Assembly (NCBI GenBank): GCA_902489135.1
Contig: CABTYW010000037.1
Location: 1-19,476 of the forward strand
Direction of reading: 5' to 3'
DNA from: an uncultured Synergistaceae bacterium
GTDB taxonomy: Bacteria > Synergistota > Synergistia > Synergistales > Dethiosulfovibrionaceae
DNA length: 19,476 bases
Shown: in pieces, positions 7,612-16,149 of the stretch
How the letters are laid out: each line of letters opens with the position of its first letter
How positions within the stretch are numbered: position 1 is the stretch's first letter
Made by a program: the position numbers and the translations under genes
The notes under the pieces: model-generated
What the model was told of the DNA's origin: nothing
Database searches by the model: none
What the model saw: only the letters and a program-made list of their open reading frames with translations

Positions 7612-8167
7612 CGGTTCCACCTGATTTTCTCCGTCTCATAATCCACAGCGCGGCATCGCGCAGGTTTTCGGCATAAAAATCGGCGCAGACGCCGCGGGCT
7701 TTTTCGCTCCGCCCGTACCCCGTCATGAGAAGCACCGCGGGACAACCGAGGTTTCTGCCCAGCTGCACGTCACATTCCTTGTCACCGACGACGGCGGCGA
7801 TGCGGTCGACGGAAAAGCCCCTTTCCCGGGCCGCCCGGAGAACCAGGCCAACGCAGGGCTTTCGACACGCACAGCCCTCGTCGGGACGGTGAGGGCAGAA
7901 GTAGAGTCCCAGGAGCTTTACGCCCCGCTCCTCCAGCAGGCCGCTCAGACGATCGTGAACGCGCCGCACGTCATCGGCGGAGAAATAACCGCGTCCCACG
8001 CCCGACTGATTGCTCACGACTGTCAGACAATAGCCGGAGCGGCAAAGAAGTTCCAGTCCCTCGGCGGCGCCCGGCAGCAAAACGACCTGTTCGGGGCTGT
8101 GGAGATAGTTTCTCTCCTCAATGACGGTGCCGTCACGATCGAGAACGACCCAGTCCTTTTTATCCAT
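7592..8167 (-). CDS. gmhB: D-glycero-beta-D-manno-heptose 1,7-bisphosphate 7-phosphatase GmhB
   Basis: This 191-residue HAD-superfamily phosphatase removes the 7-phosphate from heptose 1,7-bisphosphate, between the two HldE reactions. The catalytic motif is LDRDGT (9-14) with nucleophile D10 and acid/base D12. SNQSGVGRG (52-60) is motif II, and GDKECD (128-133) carries the motif III/IV lysine and aspartates. The zinc-binding loop is present as C91-x-H93 and C99-x-C101. The ATG at 8167 lies 8 bp inside the end of hldE and has no clear ribosome site, so it is likely to be translated by coupling to hldE. Confidence 0.94.
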   Translation of the reverse strand: MDKKDWVVLDRDGTVIEERNYLHSPEQVVLLPGAAEGLELLCRSGYCLTVVSNQSGVGRGYFSADDVRRVHDRLSGLLEERGVKLLGLYFCPHRPDEGCACRKPCVGLVLRAARERGFSVDRIAAVVGDKECDVQLGRNLGCPAVLLMTGYGRSEKARGVCADFYAENLRDAALWIMRRRKSGGTDENAER

Positions 8168-9647
8168 TTTTCGTCATTCTGTCAAGAATTTGCGTGCTTG
8201 AAAGTTGGGGCACCAGCGGCAAAATAACCACCTCCGCGGCAAAGTTCGCGCCGGCAAGCTGTTCGGGCCGATAGTCGCCGCCCTTGGCGAGAACGTCAGG
8301 CCGAAGCATGGACAGGAGGCGTTCCGGCGTGTCGTCGTCGAAGATCACCACGGCATCAACGCATTGCAGCGCCGCCAACACCGCAGCGCGATGCTTTTCG
8401 CCGTTGATCGGGCGGCAAGGCCCCTTCAAGACCCGCACCGAACGATCGGAATTGAGTCCCACGATCAGGCAGTCGCCCAGGGCCCGAGATCGCTGCAGCG
8501 AATCGACGTGCCCCGCGTGGAAAACGTCAAAACAGCCGTTGGTGAAGACCACTTTCTTCCCCGTTTTGCGACATCTTTGGGCAAGCGCGAGAGCTTCATC
8601 AACCGACATAACCTTTGACGCGGGCGGAGTTCGGCGCCGGGGTTCGGCGTTTTCCCCGATCAGCTTCTTCAACTCGTCATAGGAAACGGGATAGGTTCCG
8701 GGCTTGCTGATAACCACCTGTGCGGCCAGATTGGACAGCCGGCAGCATTCTCGCCAGTGAACGCCGCAGGCTCTGAAAAAAGCGACGGCGGCAATGACCG
8801 TATCGCCGGCGCCTGAAACGTCGTACACGTCAACCGCATGGGAGGGCTCGTTAAAACAGCCCTCCGGGCCGACAAAGGTGCTGCCCTTCTCTGAACGGGT
8901 TACCAGCAGGTGTTTTAAGCCGAATTGACTGCGGATTTTACGGGCCTGAACCAGCAGCTCACCGTCGTCGTTGGACAGAGCCGTTCCCGCCGCCTCGGAA
9001 AGCTCTTTGACGTTGGGCGTCACCAGTTCGGCGCCGGCGTAGCGCTGCCAATCTCTGCCCTTGGGATCCACAAAAACGGGAATTCCCCGCGCCTCGCAAA
9101 GGCCCATGACGCGGCGGCACACCGACGGAGAACACATGCCCTTGCCGTAATCGGAGAGAATGGCGGCCTTGAGGCCTTCTTCGGCCAACGATGAGAGCTC
9201 TTCCAGCAGGCGCGTTTCGGCGTCGCCGTCAAGGGGAACGAAGGTTTCACGGTCAAGGCGCATCATCTGCTGGCGTCCGTTGCCGATAATTCGCGTTTTC
9301 ACCGTGGTCATGTCCTTGTGCGACGGCGACAAAGCGACTTTTCCAAGCGATTGGGCGTTCAGTCCCTCCAAAAGTTTCAGGATGTCCTGCGCCTCGGGAT
9401 CATCACCCAGCTGAGCGAAAAAACGGACTTTCGAGCCCAGCCCGCAAAGGTTGGCCACCACGTTTCCCGCGCCGCCGAGAACGCTTTTTTCGCGCTGAAA
9501 TCTGACCACGGGAATCGGAGCTTCCGGTGAAATCCGCTCCACGCTGCCGAAAAGATACCGGTCGAGCATGAGATCGCCGATAACGGCAATGGTGGGTGTC
9601 ATCGGTTGCACTTGTCCCATGATTGACAGAAGCTTTTCCTGAGACAC
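8160..9647 (-). CDS. hldE: Bifunctional heptose 7-phosphate kinase / heptose 1-phosphate adenylyltransferase HldE
   Basis: The 495-residue protein is the full two-domain HldE (RfaE). Residues about 18-330 are a PfkB-type kinase with GDLMLDRY (24-31), ISPEAPIPV (39-47), LGGAGNVVANL (57-67) and DVSGAGDT (276-283). Residues about 362-490 are a nucleotidyltransferase with the HxGH-type signature GCFDVFHAGH (371-380), KGGDY (455-459) and SSTQI (483-487). It makes heptose 1,7-bisphosphate and, after GmhB acts, ADP-D-glycero-beta-D-manno-heptose. The start is GTG at 9647, with AAAGGAG about 11 nt upstream. ATG codons at 9620 and 9602 lack good ribosome sites, though the N-terminus is a few residues longer than in E. 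coli. It begins 3 bp after the preceding gene. Confidence 0.95.
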   Translation of the reverse strand: MSQEKLLSIMGQVQPMTPTIAVIGDLMLDRYLFGSVERISPEAPIPVVRFQREKSVLGGAGNVVANLCGLGSKVRFFAQLGDDPEAQDILKLLEGLNAQSLGKVALSPSHKDMTTVKTRIIGNGRQQMMRLDRETFVPLDGDAETRLLEELSSLAEEGLKAAILSDYGKGMCSPSVCRRVMGLCEARGIPVFVDPKGRDWQRYAGAELVTPNVKELSEAAGTALSNDDGELLVQARKIRSQFGLKHLLVTRSEKGSTFVGPEGCFNEPSHAVDVYDVSGAGDTVIAAVAFFRACGVHWRECCRLSNLAAQVVISKPGTYPVSYDELKKLIGENAEPRRRTPPASKVMSVDEALALAQRCRKTGKKVVFTNGCFDVFHAGHVDSLQRSRALGDCLIVGLNSDRSVRVLKGPCRPINGEKHRAAVLAALQCVDAVVIFDDDTPERLLSMLRPDVLAKGGDYRPEQLAGANFAAEVVILPLVPQLSSTQILDRMTKNG

Positions 9648-9650
9648 CTT

Positions 9651-10658
9651 TTATCGCTCTCCTTTATGCGCCAGTTCCTCCAGAAGCGCCCGAGCGGCCG
9701 CTTCGACGCTTTCGGGGCTGATGCGCTCCATGCAGGGAAGCGTACACTTCCAGTCAAGACAGCCCATTTTTTCGCAGGGCGTACAGACGACTTTATTGAA
9801 ACTTTGCGTGTAGGCCACAGACAGTGACGTGGGGCCGAACAGAGCGATCACCGGCGTCCCCAAAGCCCGTGCCATATGAAGCGGTCCCGTGTCGGCGGCG
9901 ATGACCAGGTGAACGTCGGCAAGAACCTGAAAAAGCTGAAGAAGAGAAAAGCGATTCACCACATTGAGCACGTTCGCTCCGGCACAGCGGCGCGAGATTT
10001 CATCGGCCATGCGCTTCTCCTCTTCGCCGGATCCCACCAGCAAACAAAGACAATTTTTTTTCGACAGAAAGTTCGCCAGTTCGGCCCATCCCGCTGCCGG
10101 CCAGCGTTTTCGCTCTTTGCTGGCGCCGATGGCAAGGGCGACGCCATGAGGAAAACGTCCTTTGTCCCACAGTCCCGAAAGAGGCGACGGGCCGGCGGGG
10201 CGCACCAAAGAACTGCGGATGCTCTTTTCCAGACACGGGGGAATGCCCAACTGCCCGAGAACGGCGTAGATATCCTGATGGTAGACGCATTGAAAATGAC
10301 GATGGTACCCGATCTTCAAAGGAATTCCCGACAAAAGGGTCAAAACTGCCGTGCGGTCATTGTCCTGAAGGTTCATGAGAATGTCGAACTTTTCCTCACG
10401 AATGCGGGAAATCAGCTTAAGAAAACCGACCGTGCCCTGACGACGATTCCACGTCAGCACACGATCCAGCCAGGGCATTGCGGGTGCCAGAGCTTCATAG
10501 GGGCTTTCGGTAAGCCACGTGATCTCAAAGAGCGGGAAAAGCTCTTTCAGCTTTCTGCTGATATGGGCCGTCAGAACAATATCGCCCAGAGATGAGAGCC
10601 GAATGAACAGGACTTTGGCTCTTTCGCTGCCCCTATGAGCCGCTCTCGGGAAATTCAT
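9651..10658 (-). CDS. Glycosyltransferase family 9 protein, probable LPS heptosyltransferase
   Basis: The 335-residue GT-B protein has the features of ADP-heptose:LPS heptosyltransferases (WaaC/WaaF/WaaQ group). These are RLSSLGDIVLT (20-30), ASKERKRWPAAGW (179-191), DTGPLHMARALGTP (256-269) and ALFGPT (272-277). A cysteine-rich segment (C292, C295, C300, C305, C309) lies after the donor site, where such enzymes often carry a Cys cluster. It would transfer heptose to the inner core on the cytoplasmic face of the inner membrane. The ATG at 10658 has GGAGG about 10 nt upstream and overlaps the preceding GT9 gene by 26 bp. Position directly upstream of hldE-gmhB-gmhA supports heptose as donor. 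Which heptose (I, II or III) it adds cannot be told from sequence alone. Confidence 0.88.
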   Translation of the reverse strand: MNFPRAAHRGSERAKVLFIRLSSLGDIVLTAHISRKLKELFPLFEITWLTESPYEALAPAMPWLDRVLTWNRRQGTVGFLKLISRIREEKFDILMNLQDNDRTAVLTLLSGIPLKIGYHRHFQCVYHQDIYAVLGQLGIPPCLEKSIRSSLVRPAGPSPLSGLWDKGRFPHGVALAIGASKERKRWPAAGWAELANFLSKKNCLCLLVGSGEEEKRMADEISRRCAGANVLNVVNRFSLLQLFQVLADVHLVIAADTGPLHMARALGTPVIALFGPTSLSVAYTQSFNKVVCTPCEKMGCLDWKCTLPCMERISPESVEAAARALLEELAHKGER

Positions 10659-11703
10659 GGACGTTTTCCTCCCCCAAAGTCGTTTTTTTCTTTGAGGAAA
10701 ACCGCGCCCCGTTGCCGAGAATTTTCTGCAAAGCCTGCCAGACCTCGTCTGTGGTAACGGACTTCAGGCAGTTGTCCCGTCCGACGGGACAGGCGGCCCC
10801 CTCATCAAGACAGAAGCCTCTGGAACAGCCGTGAGAAGAAACGACTTGGTGGCGCATTCCCCAAGGGCCGTAACGCCAAGGGTCGGTGGGGCCGAAAACG
10901 GCCACCGTCGGCGTTCCCATGGCGCTGGCCATATGAAGCTGGCCGCAGTCGTTGGTGACATACAGCGCGGCCTCGCCCAGGCGGGATGCGCTGACAGCCA
11001 TGGGAACCTCTCCCGTGAAATCCAGCGCCCCGGGCAAAGCTTGAAGGAGCGGCGCCGCGGCGCTCTGCTCGTCGGGCGAGTATCCCATGACGGCAAGTTG
11101 AAACCCTGTTTTTTCAAGACGTTTTCCCAGCTCTACAAAGCTTTCGGCAGGCCAGCGCTTAAAGAATTTTCCGCCGGGATTGAGAATGGCCAGGCGCCCG
11201 CGGCAAAATGCCAGCTCGCGGCGCACCGTTTCGCGATGGGCCGGAGAAACGTACAGCCGCATGTTTCGGCTTGCCAGAGACACCCCCAGAGAACTCATGC
11301 AGCTGAGATTTCTTTCCGCCTCGTGCAGGCGCCGCGAGAGAAAGAGCTCTCTCCACCCCCAAAGCGGCCGGTATCGGCAGTTCATCAGCAGAGGGATCAG
11401 CGTGCTGCGCAGGTCGATGATCAGGTCGTATTTTCCGGCCCGAAAATCCCGTATGGCACGCAGGCGACCCATCCAGCCGTTGTATTTCGAGTCCTTTTGC
11501 CCGCGGTCATAGAGCCGGATTTCATCCCATAGAGGGTCACCTTCAAGCATCGCCGCCACTTGCGCGTTGGCCGCCATGGTGAAGTGAGCCCGGGGCAAAA
11601 AACAGCGCAGATTGTAGAGAGCGGGAGTGCTCAGCAGCGTGTCGCCGATGCAGGAAAGGCCGACCACAAGCACTCGGTTGACTTTTGAAGGCTCAATCTT
11701 CAT
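10633..11703 (-). CDS. Glycosyltransferase family 9 protein, second probable heptosyltransferase
   Basis: The 356-residue GT-B protein is related to, but clearly different from, its downstream neighbour. It has GLSCIGDTLLSTPAL (15-29), LNPGGKFFKRWP (174-185), NDCGQLHMASAMGTP (251-265) and AVFGPTDPWRYGP (268-280). Cysteines C293, C298, C305 and C312 follow in the C-terminal part. ADP-heptose or a related sugar nucleotide is the expected donor. ATG at 11703 has AAGGAAGG and AGAGG shortly upstream and lies 7 bp after the stop of the DHS-like gene. The last 25 or so residues are polar and overlap the start of the next gene, so they may be a poorly conserved tail. Together the two GT9 genes suggest at least two heptose-type residues in the core. 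Confidence 0.87.
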   Translation of the reverse strand: MKIEPSKVNRVLVVGLSCIGDTLLSTPALYNLRCFLPRAHFTMAANAQVAAMLEGDPLWDEIRLYDRGQKDSKYNGWMGRLRAIRDFRAGKYDLIIDLRSTLIPLLMNCRYRPLWGWRELFLSRRLHEAERNLSCMSSLGVSLASRNMRLYVSPAHRETVRRELAFCRGRLAILNPGGKFFKRWPAESFVELGKRLEKTGFQLAVMGYSPDEQSAAAPLLQALPGALDFTGEVPMAVSASRLGEAALYVTNDCGQLHMASAMGTPTVAVFGPTDPWRYGPWGMRHQVVSSHGCSRGFCLDEGAACPVGRDNCLKSVTTDEVWQALQKILGNGARFSSKKKTTLGEENVHEFPESGS

Positions 11704-11710
11704 GCGCCTC

Positions 11711-12682
11711 TCACCTTCCTTGGGGAATCTCCAGAGTTCCCGCCTCGAATTCTCTGATCGCCGCCGCCAGAAGAGGAATCATGATCTCGTGATGTCCCGT
11801 CAGCGCATAGCCCTTTCCGGCGGTGCGCACCGGCCGCGTAACCACGTTCATCTGCGGGCGGTAATGCTGAATCATGTCCATGTTGACCGTCGTAAAGTTC
11901 TTGACGGTAAAACCGAGATTTCGCGCCAGCGACAGCGCCTTGAGAAAAACTTCGGGCATGATGACGGCGCTTCCCAAATTGAGCACCACTCCGCCTTCCA
12001 ACTGTGAGACCGTCGCCGCGAAAATGCGAAAATCTCTCATGGACGCATCGCCGATGTCGGCTCCCACCGCCGTCGGATGCTGATGAACGATGTCCGTCCC
12101 CAGCGCCACGTGCACCGTATAGGGAAGAGCCAGCTGCGCGCAGCTCACCGACAGGCAGTCGGTTTTGCGCGACAGCGGTTCGGCCAGGAGCAACGCTCCC
12201 AGCGTTTCACCCAGCCCCTGTCCCTTTCGGTGCGCCAGAGACGCGGCGCGGTTCAGCATATCCGCCGTGTCGGCCGCCATGCCGAAAGAGCCGTCCTCAA
12301 GACGATCGGCCACGTCTTCCGACGTGTGCCCGCACAGGGCAAGCTCAGTGTCATGAATGGCCGCCGCGCCGTTGGAGGCAAAGTGACTGATCAAGCCGTC
12401 CCTGGCCAGATCCAGAAGGATGGGGATACAGCCGCATTTCACCACGTGGCCGCCGAACATGACGATCACCGGCCGACGGTTCTGTCGGGCCCGCACCACC
12501 GCCGCGGCGATTTCCAGAAGGTCGTGAGCCTTCAAAACCCTGGGCAGACCGAGAAAAAAGTCTCCCATGGTCATGCCGTGACGGTAGGGACGACCTTCAA
12601 TGTCCGTGCTCACAAGAGACGGACGCGCCTGTGCCCTATAGGTTTTTGCCTTGGCGGGATCCAATTCTTTAAAGCGGCTCAT
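11711..12682 (-). CDS. Deoxyhypusine synthase-like protein of unknown function in the LPS cluster
   Basis: The 323-residue protein shows no glycosyltransferase motifs. By eye its order of segments follows deoxyhypusine synthase (DHS). PVIVMFGGHVVKCG (71-84) corresponds to the DHS segment ending in TSNLISSG. FASNGAAAIHDTELAL (101-116) corresponds to TTAGGVEED. ALGTDIVHQHP with DIGDAS (193-214) corresponds to ALTDGSLGD. VVLNLGSAVIMPEVFLKA (232-249) corresponds to ILGGGVVKHHI, and the C-terminal hydrophobic LTGHHEIMIPLLAAA resembles the DHS end. The DHS WGK segment with its active-site Lys is not recognisable. Bacteria have no eIF5A, so the DHS reaction itself is unlikely. An NAD-dependent reaction is conceivable from the fold but is inference. 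ATG at 12682 has GGGGAG about 7 nt upstream. It lies between the ligase-like and GT9 genes, evidently in the same operon. Confidence 0.6.
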   Translation of the reverse strand: MSRFKELDPAKAKTYRAQARPSLVSTDIEGRPYRHGMTMGDFFLGLPRVLKAHDLLEIAAAVVRARQNRRPVIVMFGGHVVKCGCIPILLDLARDGLISHFASNGAAAIHDTELALCGHTSEDVADRLEDGSFGMAADTADMLNRAASLAHRKGQGLGETLGALLLAEPLSRKTDCLSVSCAQLALPYTVHVALGTDIVHQHPTAVGADIGDASMRDFRIFAATVSQLEGGVVLNLGSAVIMPEVFLKALSLARNLGFTVKNFTTVNMDMIQHYRPQMNVVTRPVRTAGKGYALTGHHEIMIPLLAAAIREFEAGTLEIPQGR

Positions 12683-12725
12683 GGCAACTCCCCGTTCATC
12701 ATGTCGTTAAAAAGATTCGGTGCAG

Positions 12726-13985
12726 CTATGATTTCTCCCGTGACAAGCCGTGCTGGGGCAAAATCAGCAAAATCCCCCAGAAGCACCAGAGCATCACCGA
12801 AATATCGCGTCGTCCCGTGAGGACATCGCCCGTCAGCGCGTACACCAGCACGGCGGAGAACAGGGCGAAAAACATTGCCCCCCATGGAAAGAGGTGCCCT
12901 TCTCCCACGCGCATCAGCCGAAGCGCTTTCTTCAAAGACAGCGCGCACGCCGTTAAAAAAAGCGCCAATCCGGGAAGCCCCGCCAGGTAAGCCACATAGA
13001 GAAACGTCGAATGGGGATGGGAGGCGTCTGAACAGTTTTTCAACCCCAACCTGTCGGCCTGCGTTTTGAAGAGTTCATCGTAGACACGGCTGTATTTCTT
13101 GCCGCCCCAGCCCGTAAGGGGACGCCGGCGAATCAAAAAGGCCGAAGCGTTCCAGATCTCGTTGCGGTACGTTGTAAATGTTCCCATGTCACGAAATGAT
13201 GTGACCTGCCGAATTTCCACGGCAACTCTTCTCCACAAATTCTGTCCCGACCGAATATTGACAACGGCGACGGCACACAGAAGCAAAAACGCCGCTGCCG
13301 CGACAAAGGAAAAGTTCATCTTCTTGGATTTGAAGCACCAGAAAAGCAGAAAAATTCCGCTGAACGCGGCGGCCAGCCATGCCCCCGATGAGAAGGACAG
13401 AACCACCGCAAGGCAGGGGGGAATAACGATGACCATGCGCCGAACAAGTCCGTCGACGCATCCGAAGGCATAACAGACACAGAGCGGCAGCAGCAGAACG
13501 CTCAGCATCCCCAGAGCGTTGCCGTTCTGCAAAGAGCGGTTGGGAAAATAATCAATGACTTCCAATTCACGCAGCAAATTGCCAAGGATCACCAACAGGC
13601 TCGCCAGAACAAAAAAGCGCAGCAACTTTTGACGGTTCGCCTCGCCGATAAAAAAACGGGCCGCAAAATACATCCCGAGAGTCACTTCAAGGAAAATAGT
13701 GACATTCCTGCCATAACCATTCAGATCATGAAATGTCAGCAATCCGGCGACAGCCGTCCAAAGAGACAAGGCTGCCCAGCATGCCAGGACGATTTTTCCG
13801 GTTCGATCCAGATTCTTCAGACGAAGAGAAACTCCGTATTTGACTCTGCTGAATACCATCAGTACAAGACAGACGGCCCATAAACCGTAGTGGATGACCG
13901 GGCCCAACGGCGACAGGCACACTGAAGCTATATACACTTTGACGAGGAAATTTTCAACGGCATTCGCCTTGGAATGCTCTTCCAT
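12726..13985 (-). CDS. O-antigen ligase-like polytopic membrane protein (Wzy_C/WaaL family)
   Basis: The 419-residue protein is strongly hydrophobic, with about 10-12 membrane segments. The largest soluble loop lies at about 245-325. That loop holds YRNEIWNASAFL (273-284), PLTGWG (289-294) and HPHSTFL (323-329), followed by GLPGLALFL, which is the layout of the O-antigen ligase/polymerase family. Members act in the periplasmic half of the inner membrane, joining undecaprenyl-linked glycans to lipid A-core or polymerising glycan. Sequence alone does not separate ligase from polymerase; its place among core transferases favours ligase. ATG at 13985 has GGGAG about 11 nt upstream and follows the GT4 gene by 15 bp. 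Confidence 0.82.
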   Translation of the reverse strand: MEEHSKANAVENFLVKVYIASVCLSPLGPVIHYGLWAVCLVLMVFSRVKYGVSLRLKNLDRTGKIVLACWAALSLWTAVAGLLTFHDLNGYGRNVTIFLEVTLGMYFAARFFIGEANRQKLLRFFVLASLLVILGNLLRELEVIDYFPNRSLQNGNALGMLSVLLLPLCVCYAFGCVDGLVRRMVIVIPPCLAVVLSFSSGAWLAAAFSGIFLLFWCFKSKKMNFSFVAAAAFLLLCAVAVVNIRSGQNLWRRVAVEIRQVTSFRDMGTFTTYRNEIWNASAFLIRRRPLTGWGGKKYSRVYDELFKTQADRLGLKNCSDASHPHSTFLYVAYLAGLPGLALFLTACALSLKKALRLMRVGEGHLFPWGAMFFALFSAVLVYALTGDVLTGRRDISVMLWCFWGILLILPQHGLSREKS

Positions 13986-14000
13986 GGGTTCTCACGCTCC

Positions 14001-15089
14001 CTATTTCGCGCTTGAGGCACGTTCTTGTGCGATGCACAGGGTTTTTTCATAAAGCGCCGCCGTTTGACGGGCCACTTTGTTCACGCTCACTTCAGCCGCG
14101 CTCCGAGACGCGGCCTGCGACAGCTTCCGACGCAAAGCGGGATTCATGGCCCGCATCATCAGGGCGCTTAAAGACTTGACGTCCGACGGACGGAACAACA
14201 GACCGTTCTCGCCGTCTTTGACAATGTCCAAGGTACCTCCGATATTGGTAGCAAGAGGCACGGCACCGGCGGCCATGGCCTCGATGAGCATGAGACTGAA
14301 CCCCTCAGGCTCTTTCGAGGTCTGAACAAAAAGGTCCGATGCCCACAGCCACGGTCGGACGTCGGCGGCAAAGGGGAAAAACTGCACTCGTTCTTCCAAT
14401 TTCAATAGGCGCGCCAACTTCTTCAGCTTCGCTTCCTCGGGGCCGCTTCCCACGAGCCAAAATCGCGCCTTCACATCCGTCGGCAACAAAGCCACGGCCC
14501 GAAGATAATCGTCCCATGCCTTCCAATCGACAAAGCGTCCCATGCCCAAAATGACTGTCTCATCATCGCCCACAGAATGCCGGCGGCGAAATCGGCGACG
14601 CGTCTCGTCATCACGAGAATAGCGTTCCGATAAAACAGGATTGAGAACGGTTTCCGTCAGAAAGGCATGCTTCAATCCCAAACTCCTGACGTGGGCCGTC
14701 ACTGCCGACGAGCAGCCGATCAACACGTCGGAATGGCGATAGTATTTCGCTTTGGGATATTTGTCAAAGGTCGAAAGCACCGGGATCTTTTTTTTCTCTC
14801 CCCAATAGCCGCCCAGCGCCGCCGCGGCGGAAAGGCGCGTATGGATGAGGTCGGGTTTCACGCGGTCAATGAGACGTCCCAGCCCGAAAGCAGCAGACGG
14901 CAGCCACTGCGCCACAGGGGTATAGGTGGAATGTTCCACATTCTCGCGAGTCAACTCGTCCGATAAAGTTCCGCCGCTTCGGCAGACCACATGGTTCTCG
15001 ACGCCCCATTTTTCCAGTTCCTTGAGCAGCTGAATCCACGGCATCATCCACGCCAGGCGATTCTCGTCAACGTAGTGCAGGACTTTCAT
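14001..15089 (-). CDS. Glycosyltransferase family 4 protein (GT-B), LPS core type
   Basis: The 362-residue protein begins MKVLHYVDENRLAW and has a typical GT4 C-terminal donor domain. This comprises GMGRFVDWKAWDDYL (182-196), VGSGPEE (213-219), and EPEGFSLMLIEAMAAG (260-275) with both glutamates of the EX7E motif (E262, E270), then NIGGTLDIVKDGENG. Such retaining transferases add hexoses or other sugars from nucleotide donors at the cytoplasmic face. The donor cannot be deduced. I chose the ATG at 15089 because it follows a GGGGGAAG purine run and gives the normal GT4 N-terminus. Longer in-frame starts at 15110 and 15113 (TTG) are less likely. It lies 40 bp after the second GT4 gene. Confidence 0.88.
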   Translation of the reverse strand: MKVLHYVDENRLAWMMPWIQLLKELEKWGVENHVVCRSGGTLSDELTRENVEHSTYTPVAQWLPSAAFGLGRLIDRVKPDLIHTRLSAAAALGGYWGEKKKIPVLSTFDKYPKAKYYRHSDVLIGCSSAVTAHVRSLGLKHAFLTETVLNPVLSERYSRDDETRRRFRRRHSVGDDETVILGMGRFVDWKAWDDYLRAVALLPTDVKARFWLVGSGPEEAKLKKLARLLKLEERVQFFPFAADVRPWLWASDLFVQTSKEPEGFSLMLIEAMAAGAVPLATNIGGTLDIVKDGENGLLFRPSDVKSLSALMMRAMNPALRRKLSQAASRSAAEVSVNKVARQTAALYEKTLCIAQERASSAK

Positions 15090-15129
15090 GAAAGGACTTC
15101 CCCCTCGCATCAAATGCCGAATCGGCGGC

Positions 15130-16149
15130 TCATAGGAGACGATTGTAAGTCGCGAGGACCTTCGAAACCATCCCGGATTCCGTCAACAGCACCTTGGCGT
15201 CAAATTGCGGCGCGGCCCCGGGCTCCCCCGCGAGGAGCCGTTGTAGAGCATCCGCCCACGCAGCGGGATTGGCGGGAGGCAGCAGTTTTGTGCCGTCAAT
15301 GGCCAGCTCGCGCACCGCCGGCAGGTCCGAGGCCAACACGGGAACTCCCATCTTCACGGCCAGCATCAGCGTCAGCCCCATTCCTTCGGAAAGCGAAGGA
15401 AGGACATAACAGCGACACCGAAGAAGTCGTTCCTCAATGTCTTCACGGTAGCCCGCAAATTCAACGGAAGAAGAGATCCCCAAAGTCGCCGCCAGGCGCT
15501 CCAGCTCCCTTCTCTGCGGACCGTCGCCGACGATCACAAACCTCCAACCCGTTTCGCCGCGATTTTTCAACAGAGCCAACGCTCTCAGAAAGGTATCAAT
15601 GCCTTTCAACGGTGTCAGACGTCCGACGGCAAGAATGATGGGCACCGAAGAATCGGGACAGCTCCACTGCGGCACCTTTTCGGGCAGGCCGTTGTAAATG
15701 ACGGCGCGATCGGCGGGAAGATACTCCTGAAGGTCGTCCTGAACGGCGCGGCTGACGCAGATGACGCTTGCGGCCTTTGCCAGGGGATGGAGGCCCAAAT
15801 TATGGCTGTAGACCGCATGGGCTGTATACACCCACGGCACGTGGGACAATGAAGCCGCCCAATTGGCAATCCAGGCGGGCACGCGGGAATGTGCATGGAT
15901 GATCTGCCAGCCTTCGCGCCTGATCCAATACGCGATTTTCAGGGCGCTGTACAGCCCCGTCAGCGGATTTTTTTTGTGCACGGGAAGATGGCGCACCGAC
16001 ACTTCGTCATGGAGCTGGCGTTCCATCTGTCCGCCCGCCGAGAGCACCATGACTTGATGCCCGCGGCGCGCCTGCTCGTTTGCCAGGTCGATGACGTGGC
16101 GTTCCACGCCGCCGAGCTGAAGTTCGGGAAGAATGTGAATGATTTTCAT
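15130..16149 (-). CDS. Glycosyltransferase family 4 protein with altered EX7E motif
   Basis: The 339-residue GT-B protein begins MKIIHILPELQLGGVERHV, with the GGxE acceptor-side loop usual in GT4. It continues with HAHSRVPAW (86-94), VGRLTPLKGIDTFLRA (175-190) and VGDGPQRRELE (207-217). The donor-site motif reads PSLSEGMGLTLMLAVKMG: the first Glu (E255) is present, but the position eight residues later is Leu (L263). The codon is CTG and the rest of the protein is intact, so this is not a frameshift. The ATG at 16149 overlaps the stop of the upstream gene as ATGA, with only a weak GGTGG as ribosome site, so coupling is likely. A TTG-started extension to 16173 was rejected. Probably adds an LPS core or outer-chain sugar. 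Confidence 0.87.
   Translation of the reverse strand: MKIIHILPELQLGGVERHVIDLANEQARRGHQVMVLSAGGQMERQLHDEVSVRHLPVHKKNPLTGLYSALKIAYWIRREGWQIIHAHSRVPAWIANWAASLSHVPWVYTAHAVYSHNLGLHPLAKAASVICVSRAVQDDLQEYLPADRAVIYNGLPEKVPQWSCPDSSVPIILAVGRLTPLKGIDTFLRALALLKNRGETGWRFVIVGDGPQRRELERLAATLGISSSVEFAGYREDIEERLLRCRCYVLPSLSEGMGLTLMLAVKMGVPVLASDLPAVRELAIDGTKLLPPANPAAWADALQRLLAGEPGAAPQFDAKVLLTESGMVSKVLATYNRLL

Noticed and set aside
12077..12820. Plus-strand open frame of 247 codons across the DHS-like gene
   Set aside because: Its translation has no domain and lies antisense to two genes with good ribosome sites and family features.
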